Assembly: GCA_014529385.2 (NCBI GenBank)
Contig: CM043970.1
Span: 42,533,779 to 42,597,778, forward strand
Length of the DNA stretch: 64,000 nt
Source of the DNA: Adiantum capillus-veneris
Taxonomy: Eukaryota; Streptophyta; Polypodiopsida; Polypodiales; Pteridaceae
Reading direction: 5' to 3'
This document shows, piece after piece, positions 1 through 11,139 of this stretch. Below the pieces are notes generated by a model that did not search any database, was not told the DNA's origin, and was given only the letters and a program-made list of their open reading frames with translations. Position numbers and translations under genes: made by a program. How positions within the stretch are numbered: the stretch's first letter is position 1; each line of letters begins with the position of its first letter.

Positions 1-1571
1 TAACTACATGAACTGGTATGACATTTTTATTTTTTGAGCTACTAGGTAGCTGAATAATTCTTGAGACATTTGTGGTGAGCTCATTAGGAAAATTTTGAAC
101 TCATTTTTGGGCCTTTAAAGAGTGCCACATCATCAAAGTTGTACAAAAGAAAGCAACCCGATAGACCCCTCTAAATATTTCTTAGAACCCCATGATATGA
201 CCTATCATTGGAAAGTTCTTGAGAAATGGATTCTAAAGAGCCAAGGTCCGAAAAGTTTGGATGACTTCTATGAAAGTTATGCCATTTTTTTTCAATCGGC
301 CAGGTTTTGTTTCCGTTACGGTAATCTAAAATCACCTTTTTCTAGATCTACATGAAGGCAATGTCCGATACATGCATGCTATATATCAATAGATAGCATT
401 TGAAGAGTAGATTCTAAATATCCAACCTCCGACAAGTTTGGATCTTATTTGCAAAAAAATTACCGATCCCCACTTTTTGAAAGCTATGCCATATCAACAA
501 TTCGTACAAGGCCCATTTTTTAGTCCAAACTTTTCCTAATGTTTTGACTTGGTTTTGATTTTTTGTATAGTAGGAGATCAAGCGAATGACACCACAGACA
601 AGAAAATAGGCACTTACTTGTGTGATCTCCTCTGAGGACATTGTTTGACCAAGTGGTTGTCACGGCTTTTGTGACAATCTGTCTCTGGTTGAGAAGCTTC
701 TTCTTGCATTTCCTCTTGGCTGTAAATAGGCTCATCTAGCTAAGCTTCTGCTTGCAATGAACCGCAATGTCCTTTTGTCCATCTCATACCTTATTTCTTC
801 AGGTCAAAATGCAGGAGGTGGAGGTTGTAGAGGTCTCACCACTCCATGTGTTTCTCTCATCTTCTGCCGCTTTGAAGGGCAATACCCACTTCGGTTGTTA
901 TAATACATTGTAGCTTGTACTACGCTTGTTTATTAGATGCTTTTATCATCTGTGTGTATGTCATGTCCATAGACATTCTAGCATCTGGCAACGTAGAGGT
1001 TGTTGTCCTAAGACAGGTTGTGGTCTTGCAACTCCTAATGGACCTGGCACATTCACTTAATCTCCCTCGGATTAGCAGTTAAGAGGAGCTAACCTCTTGA
1101 CCGTTTCGTTGATAAAATTTTCTTGATCGATAGGTGTCGTTGGTTTTGCAATGGACTCACTCATCTGTGAATCATTGTACTGAGAGGATGTCATCCTCTT
1201 GACTATTACAATCCTTTTCTTTATATTCCTCACAATTATCCACCAGATAAAGAGCTTCTTTGATCGATTCATTTAACATCTTGCTCCTTATCATATGCAA
1301 ATCCTTTTGAAGACCCGCATGTCTCATTCCCTAGATAAAGATCAACCTTAACCGTGCTTGCATAGGAAATTCCGCTCTTGAGCCGCAATGCCATTTTGCG
1401 TACTAATTCATCCTCTTTTTGTTTGAATCTATGAATTTGTGAGACCGGATTGTGAGCTATGACTTTTTGTGAGAATTCTTTGATGAATTCTTCAAACAGC
1501 TCGTCTAGAGTCTCAAAATCACATCTTTCCACTAAGTTGAACCATCTAGCCACAATATCTTCCAGAGCTAG
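1..1571 (-). pseudogene. TE-1 gag relic, C-terminal part (Ty3/gypsy-like)
   Basis: This is a decayed copy of the gag gene that is intact in TE-5 at 22340-24427. The best-kept stretch is at 1269-1571, where peptides such as DFETLDELFEEFIKEFS and VSQIHRFKQKE match the TE-5 gag almost residue for residue. The DNA at 1-90 and 540-1270 also aligns to about 22517-23450. It is broken by stops, a roughly 440-bp insertion (about 95-535) and a deletion near 1050. The reading frame is cut at 1571 by the LTR of TE-2 and resumes at 13005. Gag would form the particle core of the element. No function is expected for this copy. The assignment to the TE-5 family is direct from sequence; calling it Ty3/gypsy rests on the protease and primer-site type of TE-5. 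Confidence 0.85.
95..535. other. Unexplained insertion in the TE-1 gag relic
   Basis: Compared with the intact gag in TE-5, about 440 bp is extra here. The insert contains two diverged copies of one motif (around 225-292 and 412-495) sharing ATTCTAAA, AAGTTTGGAT and GAAAG(T/C)TATGCCAT, so it grew partly by internal duplication. It has no LTR ends, no clear target duplication and no protein I recognise; an open frame at 122-355 (77 codons) is unlike any family I know. Confidence 0.45.
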
Positions 1572-1782
1572 TGACGGAAGCAAAGCGAACCCCGAACCCC
1601 AATGGCCTCTAAAACACCAGGGACCGAATGGCGCGCCTCGAGCCTGTCATGGTAAAGCAAACAGGGGGCACCACCTAGCTTCAGTGGCTAGGACGCAAAC
1701 AACACACCACCATAACAAATTTTTCATCCAAGAGAGATGGATGCTTGGGAGTAATGATGAAGAGGAAAGGGAATGAGATCAA

Positions 1783-1837
<55 letters not shown>

Positions 1838-3106
1838 TGAGGGAGGGGGTATAGTGGCTTAGTACTTAGGCACCACAAAAGGATGGCGAATCCGCACACC
1901 CTTCACACATACACAAGCTCACTCCAAACACAAGACTAGGTGGCGATTCCGCACACCTCACATGGGCAAAACATTGCAAGAAAACATACTCACAAAACCT
2001 CAAGCTTTATTTAGAGAATAAGGCGATGAAATGGGGAGCATAGGGTAGGGGAATGAGAAGGGAGAGAGTGGTAGAGCACATGGCGGATAGGTGGGAGTTG
2101 ATAGCGAAGACTCGCACGAGGGTTATGGCCATCATCCTTCATTTAGTTTCCCTTCATCTTCCATAGCCCAAGGGTGTAGAGGTCATGCTCAAGACCAGCA
2201 GGCACACACAGTGCATAGTGTACTCTTTGGTGATGTTGTGTGTGTGTTTAGTGTGATGGTGACTCCTCTTTATATAGAGGAGGAGGGGGGAGAAATTATA
2301 GAATTTAGAAATGAAGAAATCATTATCTACATAGGCCATGTGACTGTGGGCCCCACTTGTCTGACTGTGTGTATATGTGCCAGAACAGCAGTCTCATGAG
2401 AGAGAGACTAAGGGAGAGAGATGGGTTGATGAAAAAAACTGAGAGGTGACATGGAGAATAAAGTAATTACAAGAGGGGAGAGAGGGGAGTGTGTTCAGAG
2501 GTGAATCTGTGTGCAGATGTGTGTGAACACAAGAAAAATCAAGTAACCACCGGGTGGGGATGGGTCTGTGGGCACCTTTTTCAGTGAAACTGAGTGTGTG
2601 TGAGTGTGGGGGAGGTTATTTATCTACAAGACAAGAGACATGGCGCCCTTTAGAGAGAGAGGGGGGTATTTGGGTCATGGGATATGATAGGAGAGAGAAA
2701 GGGGGGGTGGGGTATACTATTTTGGAAGATAGGGTAAGTTGCATGTGAGTTAGGGTGCATTATTGGTGAGTTAGAATGCATTATTAGTGAGAGGTGGGGT
2801 ATCTTGAGGGGAGAGAGAAAGGAGAAAGGACAAGGGGAAGAGAGAGGGGTTGACCTTTTGAGTGGAGGAGAGGAAAAGGGACACACGGCGAGGCAACAGT
2901 GAAGAAAAAGGAGGCAAGGTGGGGATGGGCTGCCCCGCAAGCATGAGGTGGCCTATTTTACCTTTCTCATATATTTACATAATCATACTTTATTTTTCTT
3001 ACTTTTTCCAATGCCTTTTATCACTCCCTCCCTAAGAGGGGCTTTTCATGGGGTGGGGACGAGAGAAGAGGAGTATGGGAGCTTGGATTGTGAAAAGCCC
3101 CCATCA
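1572..3106 (-). repeat. TE-2 3' LTR
   Basis: This 1535-bp repeat is nearly identical to 11429-13004 and has TG...CA ends. On the minus strand it carries a TATA-like box at 2269-2277 (CTATATAAA) and an AATAAA signal at 2006-2011. It includes a GA microsatellite at about 1785-1832. Main differences from the other LTR are microsatellite length and loss of a GT-rich block present at about 12045-12092. Short ORFs inside it are low-complexity and not genes. Confidence 0.9.
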
Positions 3107-3122
3107 TTAGCCCTCCCCTTTT
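3107..3122 (-). promoter_or_regulatory. TE-2 polypurine tract
   Basis: On the minus strand AAAAGGGGAGGGCTAA lies directly before the 3' LTR start TGATGGGG. This is the expected position and composition of the plus-strand primer of an LTR element. TE-4 has nearly the same tract (34286-34299). Confidence 0.85.
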
Positions 3123-3166
3123 GGCTAGAGGCATTCATGCCTCTAGCTCATCTGTTTCTTCTTCCG

Positions 3167-4658
3167 CTATCGAGTTGCCTTCTGAACTAGCCATTCCATT
3201 TTGCCATTGGTGAGATTTTTGGGATATTCATGAATCTGTACTAGGTCCGGGTGATAGCTTGTTCCTTGGAATAGTGTCGGTTGATTAAAGGGGAAGCCCA
3301 TGGCTTCCAGAACTTTGTGCCAATGTCCACCTGGATCCCAAGTGAAAAATAGGATCATTGTCTGCAGTGTTCGAATAAAATTTGCATGCCAAATTGGACC
3401 AAATTTGTAACCACCAGCAGCGAGAGGGGAAATGAGCATCTTGGCTCCTGCAAAGGCAGAACTGAAAATTATGATTCCCAAGAGTGTACCAAGAATCCAC
3501 CATATATGGCCGCCTTGTTGATGTGGTGAGCTCAAGTTGTCTTTAGAGTCCTGCTTACTGCCATTAGAAAAAACTACAAGCATATCATGCTTATTTTGGG
3601 TGTGCTAAAACATGTCAGCTTCCTTTACTGATGCTAATAGCAAGCCACCTACCTTGCGGCTTAAATTCAAGCGTAATCCACTTACCTTTCTCCAAAGAGA
3701 GGATGCACTATTTGTAAAAAAATGTACCAAATTGCGAATGAGGTCTTCATTCTTGCATTCTATCAGGCTTTTGTCTATCCATGGCTCCTTTGTGCTTATC
3801 TCCATGCTGATCTTCTCTCTATATGTTATAGCGGCTAGCCATAGCCATAGGTCTGATGCATCCCATGCAAACACAATGCTGTGTTGTGGAGGATTTTGGA
3901 ACATCCTTAAAAGGTTGGCAACATATTGATCATCAAACTTACTATGAACATCCTCACATAAACTGGAGGCATTACCCATCTCCAAGTTTATAACACCCTT
4001 CAGTAGACTAGAGGCATTACCCATCTCTAAGTCTATAACACTACACAATAAAGTCTTGCTCGGCTGCCAAGCCTCTGGAGCAATAGCCAACTCCAAACCT
4101 TCAGTCATACTTACCTTTTCGTTATGGTCCTTAAGTGAAACTGCCTTGATGCAAGATTCCTTTAGCTTGCTACACTGTCCTGGGTCCATGGTGGTGCACA
4201 GGCTTCCGTTTTCAAAGCCCTCCCCTTTGCTTGATATGTTGTCCATCTTCTGCAAAGCCTTGCTAGCAGGCTGGTCTTCCTCTTCTCTTGTATCTTTCAT
4301 GACCTTTGCATTCCTCTTACTCTGACGAAGCCTAATCAACACTTTACACCTTCTTATCCTTACTGCCCAATGTTGTCGATTCATCGCTTTGGTGCCTATT
4401 TCATTCAAGGTTAAAGATGTGCTCACATTTGTAACACAATTTTCTTGACTTACCTCCCCCACCTGGGTAGCATCTTTTGATTCTTTAACCCCTTGTTCCA
4501 CTGCATGAGTTCCTTGAATAGTCTTCTTACTTGATCCTTCTTCTGTTACACTCATCTTGACCTCTTCTGCAAGACCAATGATACTTGGTGTGCGGGTACC
4601 AATTGGTGGTGGGCGTAGGATGATTGTAAGTGGTGATTGTGGTGGACGTAGAATTTGT
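3167..4658 (-). CDS. TE-2 ORF2: unknown protein fused to gag, with membrane-like C-terminus
   Basis: About 500 codons stay open on the minus strand with a single in-frame TAG at 3605-3607. When TE-3 and one target duplication are ignored, this frame is the direct continuation of the gag zinc-knuckle frame ending at 9682. The start is proline-rich, followed by a charged hydrophilic region, then a tryptophan-rich stretch (DLWLWLAAITYREK), and near the end a long hydrophobic segment (WWILGTLLGIIIFSSAFAG) with a short tail. No protease, RT, RNase H or integrase motif is present. A membrane segment late in a 3' ORF resembles env-like ORFs known from some plant retroelements (Athila, Sirevirus), but I see no sequence match that proves it. 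Captured host sequence is an alternative. The first codons of the longer frame (to 4702) come from the TE-3 LTR and are not part of it. Confidence 0.55.
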
Positions 4659-4980
4659 TGTAAAGAATGAGGATGCAAGAGAGCTACACAAGACAAGCAC
4701 AAAGCACACAGAGATGGAAAGCTTCTTCTTCTTCTTCACAGAAAAGAGAGTACAAAATGACTAAGTGCTAAAGCTAAAAAGTAGCACATATGTACATGCG
4801 GTCACTAAGTGTGAACTCGCTAGAAGCGTACTAGGCTGGCACTATAAGTGTAGTCCAGCTGTAGAATCACTGGCAGCGATCCTCCGTGTCGGTCACCTAA
4901 CGCGCCAGTGAGTAAATGCCGTAAGCGGCCAAGACCCGTAGTGGATGCCAGCTCAAGGTGTAGAGCTCGACATCTCAACA
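4659..4980 (-). repeat. TE-3 3' LTR
   Basis: This 322-bp repeat matches 9434-9676 over most of its length; the right copy lacks a 43-bp stretch present here (around 4734-4776) and the outermost bases. It is preceded by the target duplication TTTGT. Confidence 0.88.
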
Positions 4981-7900
4981 CTTCCCCTCGAGCTCTGCAT
5001 GTCGCAGAGTCCAAGCATAGTCCGGAAACGTTGAAGCTTCTCAGCTCCGAGGGCCTTGGTAAAGATATCCGCTATCTGCTCCTCTGTGCTGACGTAGACC
5101 AAGTCGATGTCGCCCGCCAACACTCGCTCTCGAACGTAGTGGTAATGGATCTCTACGTGTTTGGTCCTGGCATGGAACACTAGGTTCCTAGCTAACTGCA
5201 TGCTACTGAGGTTGTCACAATGGATGAAAATCTGTTGGTCCACCTGCACTCCCAAGTCCTCAAGTAATGTGCGTAGCCAAGCTACCTCGCACGCCGCAAC
5301 TGCTACACCTCTGTACTCGGCCTCTGTGCTCGATAAAGAAACCGTAGGCTGCTTTTTGGTACTCCAAGTAACAACAGTACTCCCAAAAGAGAACATGAAG
5401 CCACTCGTAGATCTCCTATCAACAATGCTACCTGCCCAATCTGCATCTGTATACCCATACAATGCTAATGGTGCATCTGCTGCATAGAACAATGCGTAGT
5501 CAAGAGTACCTTGCACATACCTAAGTGTGCGTCGTACTCCATCCAAATGTGGCTTCCTCGGAAGCTGCATGAACTGACTCTCCAAGCCTACTGTGTAGCT
5601 CAAGTCTGGCCTCGTGATAGTTAAGTAGATTAGACTACCCACGATCTTCCTGTACATGTTGACATCCTCAATAACATCACCCTTCTCTGCACTCAGCTTT
5701 GCATTCACATCCAAGGGAATAGAAATTGGCTTACAATCATCCATACCATACTTTGACAACATATCCAAAGCATACTGTCTCTGTGATAGCCATACACCCT
5801 CTGGAGTCCTGATCACTTCAATGCCAAGAAAGTAGCGCAACTCGCCTAAATCTTTCATTTCAAACTCCTGTTTGAGAAGACCCTTCACATGGTCAATCTC
5901 CATAGCATTGTCACCAACAATAATAAGGTCATCTACATATATGGTAATGACCACAATCCCCACATCACTCTCACGTACATAGAGTGAATGATCAGCATGA
6001 GCTCTCCTAAAACCAATACTGACAAGATACTTGGCAATCCTGTCATACCATGCTCTAGAGCCCTACTTCAAACCATACAAAGCTTTGAGAAGTCTGCATA
6101 CATAATCTGGGTAACGTGGATTGACATAACCAGATGGATGATCCATATACACTTCCTCTTGCAGCTCACCATTCAAGAAGGCATTCTTTACATCCATTTG
6201 ATGCATAATCCATCCTCTAGATGCAACCACTGCTATGACAGCTCTCACAGTCGTCATCTTTGCCACTGGAGCAAAGGTCTCCTCATAGTCTATGCCATAC
6301 GTCTGTGCATAACCCTTTGCGACCAGCCTTGCCTTGTGACGCTCAATGTTACCATCAGCCTTATGCTTGGTTTTATACACCCATTTACAGCCAATAGCTT
6401 TCTTGCCACTTGGCAATGGCACCAACTCCCATGTGTCGTTTGCTTCCAATGCAGCCATCTCTTCATTCATTGCATCATCCCAATGCACATTTCCAACTGC
6501 ATCCTCAAAACATGTGGGCTCCACATCCTGTATCACCTTAGCCATGTAGGCTTGGTGATGCGCTAGATACCCATCATAAGTCAATTTCTGAACTGGATTT
6601 CTGACTCTATTAGATCTGCGTGGTCCTGGGTCACTCCTTTGCCCTCTAGCATCTTCTTGTACTTTCCTTACACCAGGTGTCCTGACAGCCGGAATTCCAA
6701 ATTCCTCATCAAGACTTTGTTCAGAACCATCTGAATCCATGTCTACATGTGAAAAACCTGATGATGCATCAGCCATAAAGGGAGGTTCATCAACCTTTTC
6801 CTTTCCTTTTCGTGATACATTCCATGTACCTGTTGGTGGAGTAACCTACGTACGTAGTCTACCGTTCCGTGATTTCTCAACAGAGCCACGAGAAGAGGAC
6901 TCTTGTGGTCCACTCAAAACCTGTGACTGTGGCCTCACATTTTGTACAACCACATCATCTTTTACATCAGCCCCAATAGTGCCATGTGCATGACTGTACC
7001 AGCTACTCATCTCATCAAAGACTACATCTCTGCTCACTCGTAATTCTCGTGTAGTAGGATTGTAGCACCTGTACCCCTTTTGTTCAAGGGAATATCCCAC
7101 AAGAATACATTTCTCTGCTTTAGGATCCAATTTCCTACGCAACTCATCTGGTACATGCACGTAAGCTATGCAGCCAAACACTTTCAAGTGTGCCAAATCA
7201 GGCTTTGTACCTCTAAACTTTTCCTCAGGTGTTACATCATGCACTGCAGTTGTAGGTGTCCTGTTCATAATGTACACAGTTGTATTTACGGCTTCAGCCC
7301 AAAAATGATGAGGCATGTTCTTCTCATTCATCAATGCACATGCAACCTCTGCAATGTGCCTATTTTTCCTTTCTGCGACCCCATTCTGTTGTGGAGTATA
7401 TCTGCATGTAAAATGCCTGCGTATACCATGCATTCGTAGAAAATCTGAAAAATCATTGGAGAAGTACTCTCCCCCTCCATCTGACCTCAATGTCTTGATT
7501 TGCATATCTGTCTCCTTCTCAATCATGACTTTGAAGTCTTGAAAGTGACCAAACACTTCACTTTTGTTACGCATGAAGTAGACCCATCGTTTCCTTGTAT
7601 GGTCATCAATGAAAGAGACATAATACCTGCAACCATGTATACTTGCAGTATCGGTTGGACCCCAAACATCTATGTGCACCACCTCAAGTGGATTTTTACA
7701 TACATTGCGCTCATGTGGAAATGAGCCCTTTGACTGTTTTCCAAACTGGCATGCTGCACATACTTTATGCATACCATCCACCTTGAATTTGGGCAAACCT
7801 TTTACAATCTGTTTTGATTGCATGTTGCGCAATCTCTGCTCATTGACATGGCCAATGCGTTTGTGCCAAATGTCAACATCAGCCACAACACCTGTGCCCT

Positions 7901-8672
7901 GTGCAAATAATGCAGCTTTTACCTCAGGCATGTCTACATTCAGCGTAAACATTCTGCCCACACATTTGCCCTTTGTGATCAGCTTACAGCCATTCTGGAA
8001 ATCTTCTACATAACAGCCATTTGGATTGAAGCGAACCTGCAAACCCTGCTCAACCATTTGTCCAACAGAAACAAGATTCTTTGTAATGTTTGGGACATGA
8101 AGTACATCTGCTAAGTACTTTGATTTTCCACTCTTCGTATTTAGAGGTATGTCCCCTACATGAGCAATGGGGTGAGCTGTGTCATCTCCTGTTTGCACAT
8201 AGCCTGACACATCTGGTTTGCGCATATCTCTAAACCACTCTCCACGAGACGTCATGTGATTAGAGGCACCTGAATCCACATACCAAACATCATCTTGGGT
8301 GGAATTATCTGCAGTCATTGTATTCATTACATGCTGTATAACAAACATGCGCTCGTTTTTGTTGTCATCTGCATCTCTACTAGTAGATGCATAGTTTCCC
8401 TGTTCTCTCTTTCCACTTGCTTTTCCCTTTGGACAGTCACGTGACGTGTGACCTCTTTCACCACAAGTCCAACATTCTCTGCTATCTGGAGTATGTTGCT
8501 GTCTGCTTGATCCTGCACCACAACCTCTTTGACTCCCCCTGCCTTGAGACTGGTTTCCCCTACCACCTGTATTGTTTTGATTTGATTGACCTGTTGGGGT
8601 ATAGGCGCCTGTGCCTTGCCCGGCCACCCAGAGTCTGGGTGCCCACTGACTTGTATACCTTATACATAGCAT
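4953..8672 (-). pseudogene. TE-3 copia polyprotein (zinc knuckle-PR-IN-RT-RNase H), gag truncated
   Basis: One reading frame of 1240 codons runs through the region with two TAG stops (6846-6848, 6063-6065). In order it shows a CCHC knuckle (CWTCGERGHTSRDC), protease (WYVDSGASNHMT), integrase with zinc residues and the D-D-E core (HIDVWGP, SDGGGEY, NGVAERKN), RT (KARLVAKGYAQ, ALYGLK, IYVDDLI) and RNase H (YTDADWAG, LSSTEAEY, ADIFTKAL). The stop at 6063 stands where copia elements have Q after ALYGLK, so it is probably CAG to TAG. The usual first few hundred gag residues are absent: homology begins near 8625 where the inverted block joins. The last codons run into the LTR. The protein would copy and integrate the element; as sequenced it is truncated three ways. 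Confidence 0.93.
4981..4990 (-). promoter_or_regulatory. TE-3 polypurine tract
   Basis: On the minus strand CGAGGGGAAG touches the LTR start TGTTGAGATG, as expected for the plus-strand primer. Confidence 0.75.
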
Positions 8673-9432
8673 AAGTGTATAGGGGGCTGCTCACTCTTTT
8701 GAGTCTCCCCACCCATATCTGTGTGTCGTGTGTCTCCTTCTCTCTCTCACTCTCCGTCTGTGGTGCTCCCCGATCCGCTTCAATTGGTATCAGAGCTATG
8801 GTGACCGTGGAGAGCACGACAGCTTTGAGAGCTTCGAGGCGATAGCTCGCTCTCTCTCGATGGTAGAGAGATTAAGAAAGCTTGGAAGCTTTGTGAGAAT
8901 GCAATGCGAGCTTGTGAGCTCAGTTGAGAGTGATGTATGCTCTTGTGGAAGCTCAGAAAGGAGTGTGGAAGATTGTGTGTAAGTGAAGGTGCTGTCCTAA
9001 AACTGTGTGCACAGCAGCACAATTTTCAGATTCGTTTTTCTCCTTGTAGAATGCAGGATCTGAGAATTCTGTCTTGATTGCCTATCCGTTTCGACGTGGT
9101 CTACAACTTTGTAGAAGAAACTTTTTGCAAATTCCTCACCGTTTTGCTGATATTTAGCTCAGACTGACTGTATACAGAAATTCCAGATTTTTTGTTGTCG
9201 CATTGTGTGCGAGTTTGATGCACTTTTGGAAGCACGGGAGATGCTTGAAGTTGAGTGCATAAATTCTGAGCTGAAGATGCAATTGCAGCTTGTGTTAAGC
9301 TTGTGGTTTGAGGGTTGTTGGTAGACTTGGGCAACGAAGTACGGAGGCGTTTACACACCACCGAAGCGGTCTCTTGATGGAAGAAGAAGAAGAAGCTTTC
9401 CATCTCTGTGTGCTTTGTGCTTGTCTTGTGTA
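8620..9432 (+). other. Inverted copia leader block inside TE-3
   Basis: Although TE-3 is a minus-strand element, this block reads as an LTR end, primer-binding site and leader on the plus strand. The PBS is at 8785-8796, and the block ends (9377-9432) in a copy of the LTR segment found at about 4676-4735, in inverted orientation. It replaces the gag start and the inner end of the 5' LTR. An internal inversion, a template switch, or fusion with a second copia element would explain it. It holds no gene. Confidence 0.6.
8785..8796 (+). promoter_or_regulatory. Copia primer-binding site (initiator tRNA-Met type), wrong orientation for TE-3
   Basis: TGGTATCAGAGC is the classic copia PBS complementary to the 3' end of initiator methionine tRNA. 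It follows a likely LTR end (CTTCA) by two bases. Its strand is opposite to the polyprotein of TE-3. Confidence 0.85.
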
Positions 9433-9433
9433 G

Positions 9434-9676
9434 CTCTCTTACACACAGAGATGGAAAGCTTCTTCTTCTTCTTCTTCTAGCACATATGTACATGCGGTCA
9501 CTAAGTGTGAACTCGCTAGAAGCGTACTAGGCTGGCACTATAAGTGTAGTCCAGCTGTAGAATCACTGGCAGAGATCCTCCGTGTCGGTCACCTAACGCG
9601 CCAATGAGTAAATGCCGTAAGCGGCCAAGACCCGTAGTGGATGCCAGCTCAAGGTGTAGAGCTCGACATCTCAACA
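9434..9676 (-). repeat. TE-3 5' LTR, partial
   Basis: This repeat matches 4692-4980 but lacks about 43 bp internally and the inner end. Right next to it, 9377-9432 is an inverted copy of part of the same LTR, so the two could form a fold-back with arms of roughly 25-30 bp (CACAGAGATGGAAAGCTTC region). Confidence 0.85.
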
Positions 9677-9681
9677 TTTGT

Positions 9682-10600
9682 GTTGGTAGGGCTGGTGCTC
9701 GGGGTGGGGGTGTTCTTTCTCTAGGGAGTGACAATTGGTTCCTCCTACCTCCTCTATTATAGTTTTGTTGTGGTTTGGGACAGTAGTACATACCGTGACC
9801 ATCTTCTCCGTAGTTGTAGCAGTGATACTCCCTGTTTTGTTGTCGTGCTCTTCCAGGGTCTTGATCTCTTTCTTGACTCCTCCCTTGCTGTATTAAGTGG
9901 ACATACAAACTCTGCAGTTGGTCAGTAATATGGGCCAACATATCTTGTTGGTCACCTCTTACCCCAAGAGCCGGTGGTGGTGGTGGAATGGTGGTTGTCA
10001 TAGTTGCTGGTCGATGCGATGTTCCTGCTTCTGTTGACTCGGTTTTTTTTGGCTTTCATTCGCAGCTTCTTGTCCTTAAGGCGAGCAATCTCAACGGCTA
10101 ACTCGTACGTAGCCGGGAATCTACCTTTCACCTTCTCCTTGAGAAGCGACCATAAGCCATGCATGAACCGATCTTTTTTTAGGAAATCGGGTGCAGCTTC
10201 CCCCCTTGCCAGTGACTCAACCCACCGTTCCCAAAAATCCACAAATTTGGACTCATAGGTGGCATATTCTAAAAGACCCTCCTGCTTCAAGTCTCTCAAC
10301 TTGTCCCACAACTTTTCTGAAGTGGTACCTCCCCCAAAGCGCCTCTTAAAAGTGGTTTTTTAAGGGTTACCAGTCATCCTTGGTTGCTTGTGGAAGTGCA
10401 TTGTACCATGATCTAGCTTCTAGCTTCATGAGATGCTTAAAGATTCTAACCCGGGATTCATCCGTATCTTTGTTGCTCACTACACATGCTACTTCAAAGT
10501 CATCTAGGAAGTCTGTTACCAAATCCTCCCCCTTCTTTCCTTTAAATGTTGGAAATGCTACACTTGCCATGATTACTGAGACAGAGCTAGAAAGACACAC
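9682..10600 (-). pseudogene. TE-2 gag with damaged zinc knuckle
   Basis: The N-terminal part (10367-10600) and central part (9952-10311) are homologous to the TE-4 gag: compare FLKKDRFMHG here with FLKKERFMSG there, and W(Y/F)(N/D)(A/S)LP. The C-terminal part (9682-10001) has CYNYGEDGHGMYYC, matching the TE-4 knuckle CWNCGESGHGMYNC, but with Tyr in place of the second zinc Cys. Two frame changes, near 10360 (next to a T6 run) and near 10045 (next to a T8 run), break the protein. The zinc-knuckle frame continues without a stop across the TE-3 insertion site into ORF2. Gag packages element RNA. Confidence 0.85.
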
Positions 10601-10653
10601 TTCTTAACTTGCAAAAGTTTTTTTCTTCTTTACAAGGAGGCGTGTATACCCTC

Positions 10654-10872
10654 TTATACTAGGACATAGATTAAAACTTCAAACGGTACATTGCCTTGTA
10701 CCAAAGGTAAGACAAATGGCTGATCTGATGCCAGAACCTCAAAAAACCGCTCCCCACCCGGCATGGTGTCAATGACGTGCTGGTAGTGAGCCTTCAAGTC
10801 TAGTATTACCTTGATTGAGCGTACACGTGTTGGTATGTGTGATCTGTCTTGAGGTAGGTTGTACTGATTCAT
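10654..10872 (-). CDS. TE-2 small pre-gag ORF (72 aa), family shared with TE-4
   Basis: This ORF ends 54 bp before the gag ORF. It aligns over its length with two tandem ORFs in TE-4: RFFEVLASDQPFVLPLV here, RLAEINASVNPFILPLI and RVGEILASPNLVILPLI there. All end in a hydrophobic F(D/E)V.I(F/Y)(V/I)L stretch at the stop. Length and position before gag are conserved although the elements lie on opposite strands and differ elsewhere. Function unknown; some Tat-lineage elements (Ogre) are known to carry an extra ORF upstream of gag, but I cannot match this one to it. Confidence 0.6.
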   Translation of the reverse strand: MNQYNLPQDRSHIPTRVRSIKVILDLKAHYQHVIDTMPGGERFFEVLASDQPFVLPLVQGNVPFEVLIYVLV

Positions 10873-10889
10873 GTGAAGCTTAGAGGTGC

Positions 10890-11114
10890 TTAGTCACTGT
10901 CCAAGCTTGTGGGAGAGGGTGGTGTTCTTTCCTGAAACAAACTCAGTAGATCCCTAGTTTCTCTAGTGAGAGTGTGAGCCAATGATTCCGTTATCTGTGT
11001 TGCAACATCAGGTGCGACTTGAAAACTGACTGTGATAATTACCTCAGTGACTTGAGTTACCCGATTCTCAAAGTAGAATAGTGTTGATTCTCTGTTGTGC
11101 AGAGCTCCTTCCAT
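10890..11114 (-). CDS. TE-2 leader ORF, 74 aa, unknown
   Basis: Open frame starting MEGALHNREST, between the PBS and the small conserved ORF. It has no motif I recognise and no counterpart noticed in TE-4. It may be chance openness in the leader. Confidence 0.3.
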   Translation of the reverse strand: MEGALHNRESTLFYFENRVTQVTEVIITVSFQVAPDVATQITESLAHTLTRETRDLLSLFQERTPPSPTSLDSD

Positions 11115-11139
11115 TTTGTTGTTGTTGGTTGGTTGTAGG

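Larger units (their letters stand above)
4659..9676 (-). mobile_element. TE-3: Ty1/copia retrotransposon nested in TE-2
   Basis: The element starts TGTAAAG and ends CTCAACA on the plus strand, with TTTGT on both sides (4654-4658, 9677-9681). It is transcribed from the minus strand. Domain order is zinc knuckle, protease, integrase, RT, RNase H, the copia order. The left LTR is 322 bp. The right (5') LTR is shorter and is joined to a block in the wrong orientation (about 8620-9432), and most of the gag is missing, so the element is rearranged as well as interrupted by two stop codons. It splits the gag-ORF2 frame of TE-2. Confidence 0.92.

Noticed and set aside
2091-3190. Several ORFs inside the TE-2 LTR (for example 2091-2399, 2650-2940)
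   Set aside because: Low-complexity frames from GA/CT-rich LTR sequence; they change between the two LTR copies.
5988-8674. Plus-strand ORFs opposite the TE-3 polyprotein
   Set aside because: Shadows of the well-supported minus-strand copia frame.
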